From Oligoflexus tunisiensis (GTDB taxonomy: Bacteria; Bdellovibrionota_B; Oligoflexia; Oligoflexales; Oligoflexaceae), in NCBI RefSeq assembly GCF_001748245.1, contig NZ_BDFO01000001.1:1039345-1103344 (forward strand): DNA of 64,000 bases, in the 5' to 3' direction. Within the stretch, counting starts at the first letter, position 1. Each line of letters opens with the position of its first letter. The notes beneath the pieces were generated by a model. The model was not told the DNA's origin, did no database searches, and saw only the letters and a program-made list of their open reading frames with translations. Of the stretch, positions 17,349 through 26,346 are shown piece after piece. The position numbers and the translations under genes were made by a program.

Positions 17349-18257
17349 ATGTGTTGGATGCGCCCAATGATGTTTCTCCTGCTGCTGCCCTCGGGGAGCA
17401 TGCTGGCCGCCGACCCCATTCCCCATTCCCGGAGACTGGCTCAGAACGCGGAACCGATCAATGCCAAGCCGGTCAAGAAAAGAAAACCGGCTGAGCGCCT
17501 CGATTTGAATCAAATCGATTTGGAGCAGGTGGAAGAGGAATGGGATAGCACGCCCACCCGCTCCACCATAGACGTGGGCAGCTCGGTGAAAATTCGCGAA
17601 ATCGTCGAACCATCCAGCGAATACAGCTACGCATCCTTTGGGCGACCGGATCCCTTTCAGGCTCCGGCGGCTCTCATGGATCCAGGCACCAGCGCTGGTG
17701 CCTCCGTTACGCCCGAAGGCAGTGAGATAAAAATCACCAGTCCTTTGCAGCGTTATCCTCTCAATGATCTCAATGTCAAAGGCATATGGCAGCTCTCCAC
17801 CGGTGAGGTGCGGGCCGTGATCCTGACCCCCAAAGGCGAAGGCGTCGTCGTCAAGGAAGGTGATCCCATCTCCTCGGGCAAGGTGCTGAGCATCAAACGC
17901 GAACTGCTCACCGTGCGGCTCTATCGCCTGCGTTCCGATGGTGTGCGTGAATATGAAGATGTGGGCATGAAAATTGGTGGAAGCTCGGATGCCAGCCAGG
18001 GCGTGATCAAACTCGAACCCGGCAAGGATCCTGTTTTTGTGAATCCCGATGCTGACAGAAAACCGATGCCGGTGGCGCCTTTGGGCCAGGCACTGAATCC
18101 TGTGGCGCCGGCCTCACCGATGCCTACTCCTGGCGCGCCGGCAGCAGTTCCCGCCGTGGCTCCTGGTGGTGTGGCCCCGATCCCTGCAGCCGGTGTGCAA
18201 CCGATTCAGCCCGTTGAAAAAGGACTCGACCCAGTCGTTCCCCGCACGCCGAAGTAA
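17349..18257 (+). CDS. pilP: Type IV pilus assembly protein PilP
   Basis: 302 residues, starting one base after the pilO stop. The N-terminal hydrophobic segment is followed by AADP rather than a lipobox Cys, so this PilP appears secreted or anchored by its signal, not lipidated as in Pseudomonas or Neisseria. The PilP domain covers about 95-215 (YASFGRPDPF, YPLNDLNVKGIWQL, VVVKEGDPIS). The last 80 residues are a Pro/Ala-rich tail not found in classical PilP. It bridges PilNO and the PilQ N0 domain. Confidence 0.92.
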   Translation: MCWMRPMMFLLLLPSGSMLAADPIPHSRRLAQNAEPINAKPVKKRKPAERLDLNQIDLEQVEEEWDSTPTRSTIDVGSSVKIREIVEPSSEYSYASFGRPDPFQAPAALMDPGTSAGASVTPEGSEIKITSPLQRYPLNDLNVKGIWQLSTGEVRAVILTPKGEGVVVKEGDPISSGKVLSIKRELLTVRLYRLRSDGVREYEDVGMKIGGSSDASQGVIKLEPGKDPVFVNPDADRKPMPVAPLGQALNPVAPASPMPTPGAPAAVPAVAPGGVAPIPAAGVQPIQPVEKGLDPVVPRTPK

Positions 18258-18283
18258 AGCGAACGGGAACAGGAGGATGATGG

Positions 18284-21200
18284 ATGAAATACTTGCGAAG
18301 AGGCCGTCAACGTCTGGCGCTCATCAGTTGCTTGCTGCTTCTGAGCTGCAGTTCAACGAACAAGGCGGCGAAAACGTCCGATGCCGATCGCCTGGCGGAA
18401 TTGGAGTTCAGCGAAGAGAATGCTGAGGCGGCCATCAATGAAGCCATGGTCAATGAAGGTGGCTCGACCCTGAATGCCGGAGATGAAGCCAACTTCCTGA
18501 ACGCCGAAAGCGAAGGGGAGAACTTCGTCAATGAAGCATCCAACTCCCGTGAGGATATGTTTGGGGATGAGTTCGAGGAAAACACGCTGGTGAATACCAC
18601 CGGTGATCCTGATACCATGATCGATCCGACATCGGAATCCTTTGCGGCCTCTGATATGGGCCAGGATTCGGCGCTGATCAATTCGAATCCGACCGTCCCG
18701 GATGCCATGCTGATGGATGAAGGCGATCCCGTGGCCGCGGCCGCTGCGGCTGAATTCGGCGATATGGGCAACTTCACGGATAACATTGATCCCATCGGCG
18801 AAGGCTCCGATCAGGTGCCTCCGGGCATGGTGGAACAAACCGCTGCGGTCAACCCCACGGTTCCTGCGGCGGCACCCGCTCCTGCACCGGCGGCGCCGAT
18901 GGCTCCGACCCAGCCGGCTCCCGCCCCGGCCGAGGAGCTGGAACCCGTGTCGAGCGTTCTCAGCTGGGTGGGCTATCGTATTGCAGAAAAACAGCGCCAG
19001 CTGAAAGTGGAACTCTTCAGTCAAGGCAATCCCGATTACGAGATCTTTGAGGAAACCAACCGTTCCCAGCAGCTTGAACTCGTGATCCGCTTTTATGCGA
19101 CGCGTCTGCGCCGGAAAATTCATTGGGATATCAACTCCAGCGAATTCCGTTCGCCGGTTGCTTATATCCGTATGCGCGAATTCAAGGACAAGGGCGTTGT
19201 GGATGTGGTGCTGACCCATCGCGATCCCATTCTGCCTGAGTTTTATGCGCGCGAAGGCCGCATGCTGCTCGTTTATAAAATCCCGGAAACTTATTTTAAT
19301 AACGCCCGGGCGTCCCGTCGCCGCATCAAGGATCGGGCCATCAGTCTGGTGACCGGCAACGAAACACCGCTGCGCCAGGAAACCAAAATATCCTCGCCCA
19401 ACGGTCCGGACGTTCTCGGCCATCGACGCACCATTTTCCGTGACGAGCCCACCGCGCTGCGTCCGATCAAGGATGTGATTCGTTCCTATCGCGAGGACGC
19501 AACCGACGAGCAGGGTCTGCCCGAGGATTTCAATCGCAAGCCGGCTCCCCGGCAGCAGCGTGCGGTCTATCACATCGAAAGATTCTCCCTCAGCTCCGTG
19601 GGGCAGGATGATTTGAATGAGGCGTTTGAAGAGGAAGAGGAATCCAATTTTGCATTTGACGCCTTGAAGCGGGCGAAGGATAACGAGGCCGCGCAGGAGG
19701 TCTCGAACGATACCATTCAGAATGTTCCAACCGAAACGGTGGAAGGCAATTTCATACCGAACGCCCCGCCCCAGAATGCAGCCACGCCCAATGCGATTCC
19801 CGTCGCGGATGAGATGGCTCCTTCCGTCGCTGATCCGGCGCTCATGGAAGAGGAGGCACTGCCAGCTGCCGACCCGGCCGCAAATGTTTCCATCACCGAC
19901 GAGGCCATGGCGGAACCGACTCCAGCTCCTGCTCCAGCGCCGGCAGCCGCGCCGGTCCAGGACCCCATGGATCAGATGACCATGCCCGCCAGCAACACGC
20001 CAGCGCCCATGGAAATGACCGGTCAGGCCGATCCCAATGGCGGTCAGGCTTACGTTGGCAAGCCTATTTTCATGGAGTTCTATGATGCCCCGCTGTCCCT
20101 CGTCCTCAAGAGCTTCTCAGAGGAAACGGGCAACAACTTCGTTTATTCCAGTCAGATCGGAAACACACCGGTCACCGTGCACTTCAAGGGCGTGCCCTGG
20201 GATGAAGCGTTGAAGGGCATTTTGGAAACGTATAGCCTCGGCATGGTGCGCATCGGGGAAAGCGTGGTCCGGATCGATCAGGTCACGCGTTTGACTCAGT
20301 ACATGCAGGATCTGGAACAGGCCAAGCTTTTTGAATTGCGCCGCATCCCGACCAAGGTGCTGGTCTTCCGTTTGAACAACGCTGTGGCCCGTGATGTGGC
20401 CACACGCCTGACAGCTCTGCTGGCACGTGATATCGAGGTCGATCAACGCACCAAGATTCAGGCCGATGATCGGACCAATGCCATCGTCATGGAAGCCTCG
20501 GTGCAGGTGCTCAACAAAGCCAAGGCGATCATTGAACGCCTCGATCTGGAAACCCCGCAGGTGGAAATCGCCTCGCGGATCGTGGAGGTGCAAAAGACCC
20601 TGAACAATTTCTTTGGTGTGGCCTGGGGCAACAGCTTCAACTTTGATCCTGGTCGTGCCCTTGGCTTTGGCACCTTGAACTTCCCGAACTCGGTGGGTTC
20701 CAGTTTTGCCGTCGATCCCGGGGTCGCTGCAGCTAATACCGCTGGGGTGGGACGCTTCCGCTTCGGTTCTTTGAACAAGTTCGTCGATCTTGATCTGCTC
20801 CTCAAGATGGAGGAAAAGAAAGGCACGACCAACGTTCTGCAGTCCAACCGCGTTCTGGTCCTGGATGGGCAAAAGGCTTCGATCCTCGCTGGTAACTCGC
20901 GCTTCTTCCGTCCTGCAGCCGGGGCGGCCACCATTCCCGGACAAATTCCGGCCGGTGGCGGAGCCGGCAATGGCGAAGCCGTGGGTCTTGCGGAAGTCAC
21001 CTTCAACCTGCAGCTGGATGTCAAACCGCAGATCACAGCACTGGGTTCTGTGATCATGGATCTTCTGATCAAGAGCGATACGCCGGGCGATTCCACCGGG
21101 GAAGCCTTGGCCACCAAAAACACCAGGGAATTGACCACGCAGATGGTTCGCCAGAGCGGTGATACCGGAGTGATCGGCGGCATCTATGATACGAGCCGCA

Positions 21201-21394
21201 CCACCACGGTTTCGGGCGTGCCGCTGCTGTCCGATATTCCGATCCTCGGGGCCCTCTTCCGTTCAACGCAAACGGTGGAAAACCAGACGGAACTTCTGAT
21301 CATGGTCACCCCGACGATCGTATCCGGCAACAATAGTGAAGAACGAATGGAAACTTCCGCGGCCAAGAGCAGCCAACCCAGCCAGGTGATGTGA
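18284..21394 (+). CDS. pilQ: Type IV pilus secretin PilQ (predicted lipoprotein)
   Basis: 1036 residues. The N-terminus is a lipoprotein-type signal with C22 in LLLLSCSS. An acidic low-complexity region follows (25-185), then a Pro/Ala linker, an AMIN domain (about 215-330), a second acidic/Pro-Ala region (430-580), the STN/N0 domain (FMEFYDAPLSLVLKSFSEET), N1 with VFRLNNAVARDVATRL, and the C-terminal secretin domain ending VPLLSDIPILGALFRS and LLIMVTPTIVS. It forms the outer-membrane pore for the pilus. Its length exceeds typical PilQ and resembles the long deltaproteobacterial forms. A predicted lipid anchor would let it self-target, as known for HxcQ. Confidence 0.95.
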   Translation: MKYLRRGRQRLALISCLLLLSCSSTNKAAKTSDADRLAELEFSEENAEAAINEAMVNEGGSTLNAGDEANFLNAESEGENFVNEASNSREDMFGDEFEENTLVNTTGDPDTMIDPTSESFAASDMGQDSALINSNPTVPDAMLMDEGDPVAAAAAAEFGDMGNFTDNIDPIGEGSDQVPPGMVEQTAAVNPTVPAAAPAPAPAAPMAPTQPAPAPAEELEPVSSVLSWVGYRIAEKQRQLKVELFSQGNPDYEIFEETNRSQQLELVIRFYATRLRRKIHWDINSSEFRSPVAYIRMREFKDKGVVDVVLTHRDPILPEFYAREGRMLLVYKIPETYFNNARASRRRIKDRAISLVTGNETPLRQETKISSPNGPDVLGHRRTIFRDEPTALRPIKDVIRSYREDATDEQGLPEDFNRKPAPRQQRAVYHIERFSLSSVGQDDLNEAFEEEEESNFAFDALKRAKDNEAAQEVSNDTIQNVPTETVEGNFIPNAPPQNAATPNAIPVADEMAPSVADPALMEEEALPAADPAANVSITDEAMAEPTPAPAPAPAAAPVQDPMDQMTMPASNTPAPMEMTGQADPNGGQAYVGKPIFMEFYDAPLSLVLKSFSEETGNNFVYSSQIGNTPVTVHFKGVPWDEALKGILETYSLGMVRIGESVVRIDQVTRLTQYMQDLEQAKLFELRRIPTKVLVFRLNNAVARDVATRLTALLARDIEVDQRTKIQADDRTNAIVMEASVQVLNKAKAIIERLDLETPQVEIASRIVEVQKTLNNFFGVAWGNSFNFDPGRALGFGTLNFPNSVGSSFAVDPGVAAANTAGVGRFRFGSLNKFVDLDLLLKMEEKKGTTNVLQSNRVLVLDGQKASILAGNSRFFRPAAGAATIPGQIPAGGGAGNGEAVGLAEVTFNLQLDVKPQITALGSVIMDLLIKSDTPGDSTGEALATKNTRELTTQMVRQSGDTGVIGGIYDTSRTTTVSGVPLLSDIPILGALFRSTQTVENQTELLIMVTPTIVSGNNSEERMETSAAKSSQPSQVM

Positions 21395-21405
21395 AGGAGA
21401 GCGCC

Positions 21406-21960
21406 ATGTTTCGCCCGATTTTGATGATGTCGATGATCAGCCTGGCTTCAGGCTGTTCCTTCGAGCCCGAGGATCCAGGTCTTTGTAAACTCAACTGCAG
21501 CAGCGCCATCATTGGCAGCAATGATGTTCCCTTATCCTTGTCCCTGCAAAGCACAACCAATACCGTGACGTGTGCCGCCGGTGCCGCCGGACAGGTGATC
21601 AATGATCCGTTCTTCGCCCAGTTTCTGGTGGCGGAGGCCTTTGATACCGGTGGGGATACGCCGGGCCAAAGACCGGTGCCGTTCATCAGTGTGGAGCCCA
21701 TTGTGAATGGCCTGCGTTCGGATCTTCCCGAACACAATCCCAATGTGGAAATCAACGGTGATGTCTTCACGCCAGCCCGTTACAAAGGAATCATCACGCC
21801 CAAGGATAACTGGTGCTCTGACTCCTGCGGAGTGGTGACGGTTGAAGTGGCCGCCGTATGCCCGCCCGCCGGCTCTTCGAGCGAAGTCAGCATTCAGATG
21901 CATTCGGGCGCTCTTTATTCGGATGTGGCCACCTTTACGACGACGACATTGTCCCAGTGA
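21406..21960 (+). CDS. Lipoprotein in the pil operon, unknown function
   Basis: 184 residues. The start at 21406 follows AAGGAG and lies 11 bases after pilQ. The lipobox is LASGC and is followed by an acidic stretch. Six further cysteines (GLCKLNC, VTCAAG, WCSDSC, VCPPAG) suggest disulfides. No family is recognised. Its place right after pilQ and its likely outer-membrane anchoring suggest an accessory role for the secretin, but it shows no TPR repeats like the known pilotins. Confidence 0.75.
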   Translation: MFRPILMMSMISLASGCSFEPEDPGLCKLNCSSAIIGSNDVPLSLSLQSTTNTVTCAAGAAGQVINDPFFAQFLVAEAFDTGGDTPGQRPVPFISVEPIVNGLRSDLPEHNPNVEINGDVFTPARYKGIITPKDNWCSDSCGVVTVEVAAVCPPAGSSSEVSIQMHSGALYSDVATFTTTTLSQ

Positions 21961-21978
21961 TGCGAAAGCGAGTCTGTC

Positions 21979-22923
21979 ATGAATAGCATCGATCATCTCG
22001 CAGCCCTTGATCCCGGCAAGCTCGCGAAGTCCGAGCTGGTCGCGCTGGATCATTTCCGCAAAAAGCCGGATGGTCGCGGTTTTTTTGCGGTGGGCGAGAT
22101 TCTGGTCCGCCATCACCGAATTGAGGAAGCCATTCAGGTGCTGATGCAGGGCCTGGAGCGTCATCCCAATTATTCGGTGGCGCGGGTGTTCCTCGCCCAG
22201 CTCTTTTTCAAAAAGCATTTTTTCAGGGAATCGTGGAACTGCCTCGAAGCGAGCCCTTCCTCGCTGCGCACCAATCTTACGGCTCAGATTCTACGCCTGA
22301 AACTGTGTGTGGTTCTCAATTTTGAATCCCAGGCTCGCAGCCTGGCGCGGGAACTGGCCGTTCAGGAATTTCAGGATGGTGAAGCGCGCATCGTCATCGA
22401 TCACATCAATATCAAAACCTTTGTGATGCTGCGGCGGGATTATGCCGAGTATCTGGGCTGGGATGGGGTCAATCAGCAGCAGAAGCAGCAGGCTCAGCGC
22501 AATAACGAAATCGCCCTGACATCGAAGAGCCAGGAGGATGAGCTGGCTCAGGAGAATTTTCGGGAGCGCGTCGCCAAAGGCTTTTTCTCAAGCCCGGTGC
22601 AGGAAATTTTTGTGAAGCGCTCGGCTCCGGATCTCAAGCCCGGGGACCTGGATGAGCTGACCCGGGCCCGCCTGGCCCGTCGTCAGGGATTCTATCAAAC
22701 CGCTTTTGAAATCTACGAAAGGCTGGCCTATGCAGCACCCGGCAATGAACTTTTGCGCCGGGAATTTGCTGAAGTCCGGGAACTGCGCGATGCCCAGAAG
22801 GAAATCGATCGTCAGATGGACCCGAAAATGGCCGATGCCATGGACAAGGTTCGGACGATCGATAAGAAAATCGCTGTGCTCAATCATCTGCTCCAGAATT
22901 TGGAGAAACTGGATGTGGCTTAA
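21979..22923 (+). CDS. TPR-like cytoplasmic protein at the end of the pil operon
   Basis: 314 residues with no signal peptide. Helical TPR-like units are visible at about 35-105 (AVGEILVRHHRIEEAIQVLM, then HPNYSVARVFLAQLFFKKH) and near 235-270 (FYQTAFEIYERLAYAAPGN). The C-terminus is a coiled coil (EVRELRDAQKEIDRQ, VRTIDKKIAVLNHLLQNL). It lies 18 bases after the lipoprotein gene, so it is probably cotranscribed with pilM-Q. A scaffold role at the pilus base is inference. Confidence 0.7.
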   Translation: MNSIDHLAALDPGKLAKSELVALDHFRKKPDGRGFFAVGEILVRHHRIEEAIQVLMQGLERHPNYSVARVFLAQLFFKKHFFRESWNCLEASPSSLRTNLTAQILRLKLCVVLNFESQARSLARELAVQEFQDGEARIVIDHINIKTFVMLRRDYAEYLGWDGVNQQQKQQAQRNNEIALTSKSQEDELAQENFRERVAKGFFSSPVQEIFVKRSAPDLKPGDLDELTRARLARRQGFYQTAFEIYERLAYAAPGNELLRREFAEVRELRDAQKEIDRQMDPKMADAMDKVRTIDKKIAVLNHLLQNLEKLDVA

Positions 22924-22926
22924 GGT

Positions 22927-23226
22927 TTACTGGGAGTTCTGCGGTTTCGTGCCTTTTCCTTCATGCATGCCATGATGCATACCCATGCGACCTTTCATGG
23001 GGCAGGCGTCGTTATCCTTGCAGCTTTTCATCATCTCCTCATGGCATTCCCCGACCGATCGATCACTGCGCAGGCAGGTGGCCATCATCTCGTGATTTTT
23101 GGCCATGGTTTCCCGCTGCTCCTTGGTCCATTCTGTCATTTTGCCGTGTTTTCCGGGGCCTCCGGCATAGGCACCCGCACTCAGACTCAGCATGGCACCG
23201 GCAACCAGGATCATCATCTTTTTCAT
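22927..23226 (-). CDS. Small Met/His/Cys-rich periplasmic protein
   Basis: 99 residues starting at 23226 after AAAAGGAG. A type I signal peptide ends AGAYAGG. The mature protein is rich in Lys, Glu and Met. It has a helical middle with four cysteines (TCLRSDRSVGECHEEMMKSC, then NDACPMKG) and a closing Met/His cluster (RMGMHHGMHEGKG) that looks metal-binding. It could be a periplasmic copper- or zinc-binding protein. The family is not recognised. It is convergent with the TPR gene, three bases apart. Confidence 0.7.
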   Translation of the reverse strand: MKKMMILVAGAMLSLSAGAYAGGPGKHGKMTEWTKEQRETMAKNHEMMATCLRSDRSVGECHEEMMKSCKDNDACPMKGRMGMHHGMHEGKGTKPQNSQ

Positions 23227-23339
23227 GAAAGAACTCCTTTTGGTTTGAAACGTTTGCCACCGCCTTTGATAGAAGCATAAACACTGGATCATTTCGAGTC
23301 TTTCTGTGTAATAGACCTGTTACAAATGAGGACAGAGGC

Positions 23340-23810
23340 ATGACCAAAGGAACCAGAAAACGTATACTCATTGCTCATGGCGTAAATCTCGATCTTCTCG
23401 GCACGCGTGAGCCGGAAATCTATGGTGCGTCCACGCTGGCGAGTATTGAAGCCGAACTTAAGGCCGTCAACTCCAATCTGGCCAAGGTCTTTAGTCTTGA
23501 TGCCGCCGAGCTCACCTTTTATCAGACCAATCATGAAGGGCAGTTCCTGGAAAAAATCTCGGAAGGATGGGATGGAGCCGTGATCAATCCCGGCGCCTGG
23601 ACCCATACATCCCTGGCGCTCGCGGATCGGTTGGCCGGTTTGAAATTGCCCTTTGCCGAGGTGCATCTTTCCAATCTTGCGAAGCGTGAGGCCTTTCGCC
23701 AGCATTCGTACTCCGCACCGCATGCTGTGGGCGTTTGCTTTGGATTTGGCGCAGCATCCTATTTGTGCGGGCTCTCGGGACTCTACGCCTGGTTTGCCAA
23801 ACAGTCCTGA
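23340..23810 (+). CDS. aroQ: Type II 3-dehydroquinate dehydratase
   Basis: 156 residues, the normal length. It shows the type II signature around LLGTREPEIYG (catalytic Arg and Tyr), YQTNHEGQFLEKI, INPGAWTHTSLAL and EVHLSNLAKREAFRQHS. It dehydrates 3-dehydroquinate to 3-dehydroshikimate in the shikimate pathway, which feeds chorismate to the menaquinone genes later in this window. The usual GPNLN is GVNLD here, and QSN is QTN, both mild changes. Confidence 0.93.
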   Translation: MTKGTRKRILIAHGVNLDLLGTREPEIYGASTLASIEAELKAVNSNLAKVFSLDAAELTFYQTNHEGQFLEKISEGWDGAVINPGAWTHTSLALADRLAGLKLPFAEVHLSNLAKREAFRQHSYSAPHAVGVCFGFGAASYLCGLSGLYAWFAKQS

Positions 23811-23929
23811 AGGTGGCTTCCGGGCGCCCCTTTCGCATCATGGGTTCTTTTTCGCTCTTGACCTGCCCTCCGCTCCCCCTGCATTCTTGCCACAAAGAAT
23901 TTAGCGCACACCTTCCCAAAGGGGGACCG

Positions 23930-24769
23930 ATGAAACGTGCCGTTTTTAATCAAAAGGGCGGAGTCGGCAAAACTTCCATTACCTGCAACCTGGCGGCTGC
24001 TTTTGCCAAAGCCGGACGCAAGGTCCTGGTGGTGGATCTTGATTCCCAGGCCAATTCCTCGAAGTATTTGCTTGGTTCGCGCATGGAGCGCGTGAACAAT
24101 ACGGTCGCCGACTTTTTCAATTCGACCCTGAGCTTCCGCCTGTTTCAGGATTCGCTCATGGATACCATTTATGAAAGCGAATATCCTGGCCTCTACGTGA
24201 TCCCGGCCAGTGAGCAGCTGAAAGAGTTGCAGCCGAAACTGGAAGGCCGCTACAAGATTTTCAAACTCGGCGAAGCGATCGACGTCGCCATCGAAAAGAT
24301 GGGCTTCGATGATGTGTTTTTCGATACGCCGCCGTCTCTGAATTTCTATAGCATGAGCTCGCTGCTCGCGGCGGATCGTGTGCTCATCCCCTTTGATTGC
24401 GATGCCTTCAGCGAGGACGCCATTCATCAGGTTATGCAGGCTGTGCAGGAAGTCGCCAATGATCACCGGCCTGATCTGCAGGTGGAAGGCATCATCATCA
24501 ATCATTATCAGGCCCAGGCCAAGGTTCCCAAGGCCGGCATCGACCGCCTGCAGCAGCAGGGTTTCACGATACTTGAACCCTTCCTGAGTTCCTCGGTCGT
24601 GATGCGCGAAAGCCATAGCGCAGGTGTTCCCTTGCCTTTCTTCCGTCCAAGCCATAAATTGAGCCTGGAGTTTTCAGGCCTGGCCGAGCAACTGATTGGA
24701 CAGAACAAGGCGGGTCGTGACGCAAAACCCAAAGGGCGCAGCCGCCGCACGCCGCAGCCGGAAGCATAA
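23930..24769 (+). CDS. ParA/Soj-family ATPase (orphan)
   Basis: 279 residues. The start at 23930 follows AAAGGGGGA. The in-frame extension back to 23735 has no family character. The deviant Walker A is QKGGVGKTS at residues 8-16, Walker A-prime is VVDLDSQAN, and Walker B is FFDTPPS. No ParB gene or parS-like repeats are adjacent, so it may position a protein complex rather than segregate DNA. The C-terminal tail is basic (KPKGRSRRTPQ). It probably shares a transcript with the downstream pgeF-like gene. Confidence 0.88.
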   Translation: MKRAVFNQKGGVGKTSITCNLAAAFAKAGRKVLVVDLDSQANSSKYLLGSRMERVNNTVADFFNSTLSFRLFQDSLMDTIYESEYPGLYVIPASEQLKELQPKLEGRYKIFKLGEAIDVAIEKMGFDDVFFDTPPSLNFYSMSSLLAADRVLIPFDCDAFSEDAIHQVMQAVQEVANDHRPDLQVEGIIINHYQAQAKVPKAGIDRLQQQGFTILEPFLSSSVVMRESHSAGVPLPFFRPSHKLSLEFSGLAEQLIGQNKAGRDAKPKGRSRRTPQPEA

Positions 24770-24778
24770 GGAACGCGC

Positions 24779-25480
24779 ATGACAGCCATTGAATCCTGGA
24801 TCAATCGCATGACCTGGACAGGTCCGGAACATCAGCTGCCGTCCTGGGTTGAAAGCGGGATTATTCATGGATTCGAAGGGCTGGGTTATGAGTATCCTGC
24901 GAAGGGTTACAGCCTGAAGCAGGTCCACGGGGCGCGGCTTGTGGAAATAAAAAAAGGCACGGATCCTGAGGCGCTCCCCGAAGCCGATGGCCTCTGGACC
25001 CGCGAACCGGGGCTGGGCATCGCCGTGAAGACGGCGGACTGTGTGCCGGTTCTGATTTATCATCCCCAGCTTGTCATGGCCATTCACGCCGGCTGGAAGG
25101 GGATGGCTCAGGATATTCTGGGTGCCGGCTGCCAGGTTCTGGCGCAGGAGGGCATTCCCCTGAACGCCTGCAAGGTCGGGATTGGTGCCTGCATCAGTCT
25201 CGATAGTTTTGAAGTTGGTCCGGAAGTCATCGAAGGGCTGCGGCGCGGTGCCTATCGCCTCGATGATGAAACCCTCGCCTGGGCGTCAAGCAAAGGGCAG
25301 GGGGATCGCTGGCATCTGGACCTCGCCCTTCTGAGTGCCCTGCGCTTGCGCAAGGCCGGATTTCAGGCTGAGCAGCTGAGTGTCATCCGCAGCTGCACGC
25401 GGAAAAATCCGATGGTCTGGCATTCCTTCCGCCGTGATGGTCAAAGAGCGGGTCGCAACTGGAGCTGGATTCGCATTTAA
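24779..25480 (+). CDS. pgeF: YfiH/PgeF/LACC1-type polyphenol oxidase family protein
   Basis: 233 residues. The family (PF02578) is recognised from KQVHGARLV, AVKTADCVPVLI, VMAIHAGWKGMA and the closing CTRKNPMVWHSFRRDGQ. The His/Cys set TADC, HAGW and C-x(n)-H matches the zinc/active site. Members act on purine nucleosides (phosphorylase or deaminase activity for LACC1), and E. coli PgeF corrects misincorporated L-Ser in peptidoglycan. The ribosome site AAGGA overlaps the parA stop. Confidence 0.9.
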   Translation: MTAIESWINRMTWTGPEHQLPSWVESGIIHGFEGLGYEYPAKGYSLKQVHGARLVEIKKGTDPEALPEADGLWTREPGLGIAVKTADCVPVLIYHPQLVMAIHAGWKGMAQDILGAGCQVLAQEGIPLNACKVGIGACISLDSFEVGPEVIEGLRRGAYRLDDETLAWASSKGQGDRWHLDLALLSALRLRKAGFQAEQLSVIRSCTRKNPMVWHSFRRDGQRAGRNWSWIRI

Positions 25481-25482
25481 TT

Positions 25483-26187
25483 TCAATCCAAAGTCAAACG
25501 CAGGCCGGCCAGGGTCAGGCCAAACTGCGAACTCTTCCTTGTGGTGTCGGTGCCATCGTTTTTGCCGCTTTCCGAAGCCCACCAGACGCCGGCCAGGTAC
25601 GCAGCATTCTTTGCGAGCGGAACGACTATCGTACTGGAGAGTTTCAGATAGCTGCCGGTGACTTTGGTGCTCTCATCTTCGCCGGTGGTGCTGTTGAAAC
25701 TCGTCGTTTCCACGCGCGTCATGTCCAGCACGGCAAGGTTTTCCAGGATAAAGCTTTCAAAGGGGACCGACCAGGTCGTGAAGATCCCGTAGAGATCCGA
25801 GCTGACTTCATTCTTCGGTTCCTTGACCCTCGTGGCATTGAGCCCCAGATCAATGCCGATCTCCAGATCATCGCGCAGCATATAGCTCACGGAAGCGAGT
25901 GCATTGACATCCTGGAAAGGATAAAAATAGACGTTCCATTTGCCGATGCTTGCCCAGACCGACGCATCCACAAGGTCCCCGGTCATCAAGCTGGTGGCGT
26001 CGCGGCTCGTGGCTTCATCACTGTATTTGGTTTTGGATTGAGCCCATTTGAGCCCCGAGAATTGCAGCGAGTACGAGGCGGTGGATTCCGTCGCTGCAGA
26101 GCCGGCTTCAGCCTCTTCAGTCGCGGACGCCTGCAGGCTGCTGCTGAGCAGAACGGCGGAAATGCAATAAACGGCAAATTTTTTCAT
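25483..26187 (-). CDS. Predicted outer-membrane beta-barrel protein
   Basis: 234 residues starting at 26187 after AAGGAC. The signal peptide ends at LQASA. The mature protein alternates polar and aromatic residues in short strands (YSLQFSGLKWAQ, WNVYFYPFQDVNALASVSYM, DLEIGIDLGLNA) and ends with a strand closing in an acidic residue after Leu (LTLAGLRLTLD). These features fit a small outer-membrane barrel. Function is unknown. It is convergent with pgeF, two bases apart. Confidence 0.7.
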   Translation of the reverse strand: MKKFAVYCISAVLLSSSLQASATEEAEAGSAATESTASYSLQFSGLKWAQSKTKYSDEATSRDATSLMTGDLVDASVWASIGKWNVYFYPFQDVNALASVSYMLRDDLEIGIDLGLNATRVKEPKNEVSSDLYGIFTTWSVPFESFILENLAVLDMTRVETTSFNSTTGEDESTKVTGSYLKLSSTIVVPLAKNAAYLAGVWWASESGKNDGTDTTRKSSQFGLTLAGLRLTLD

Positions 26188-26346
26188 GACTTGTGTCCTT
26201 GTTCACGAATTTCCGCGGCGGGAACACGATTTTTATCCCCCATCTTAGTGCATCATATTGGCAGTATGCCCGCAAGAGCCCTTTTTTCCTGGTCCGGCTC
26301 TGTGCTAGAACTGCCTCTCTGCGCGCAGGCTACGAAGGAGTGCTCC

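Noticed and set aside
26038..26346. N-terminal extension of the ABC-F gene
   Set aside because: The ABC fold begins right after the ATG at 26347, which has an AAGGAG site; the extension overlaps the divergent barrel-like gene.
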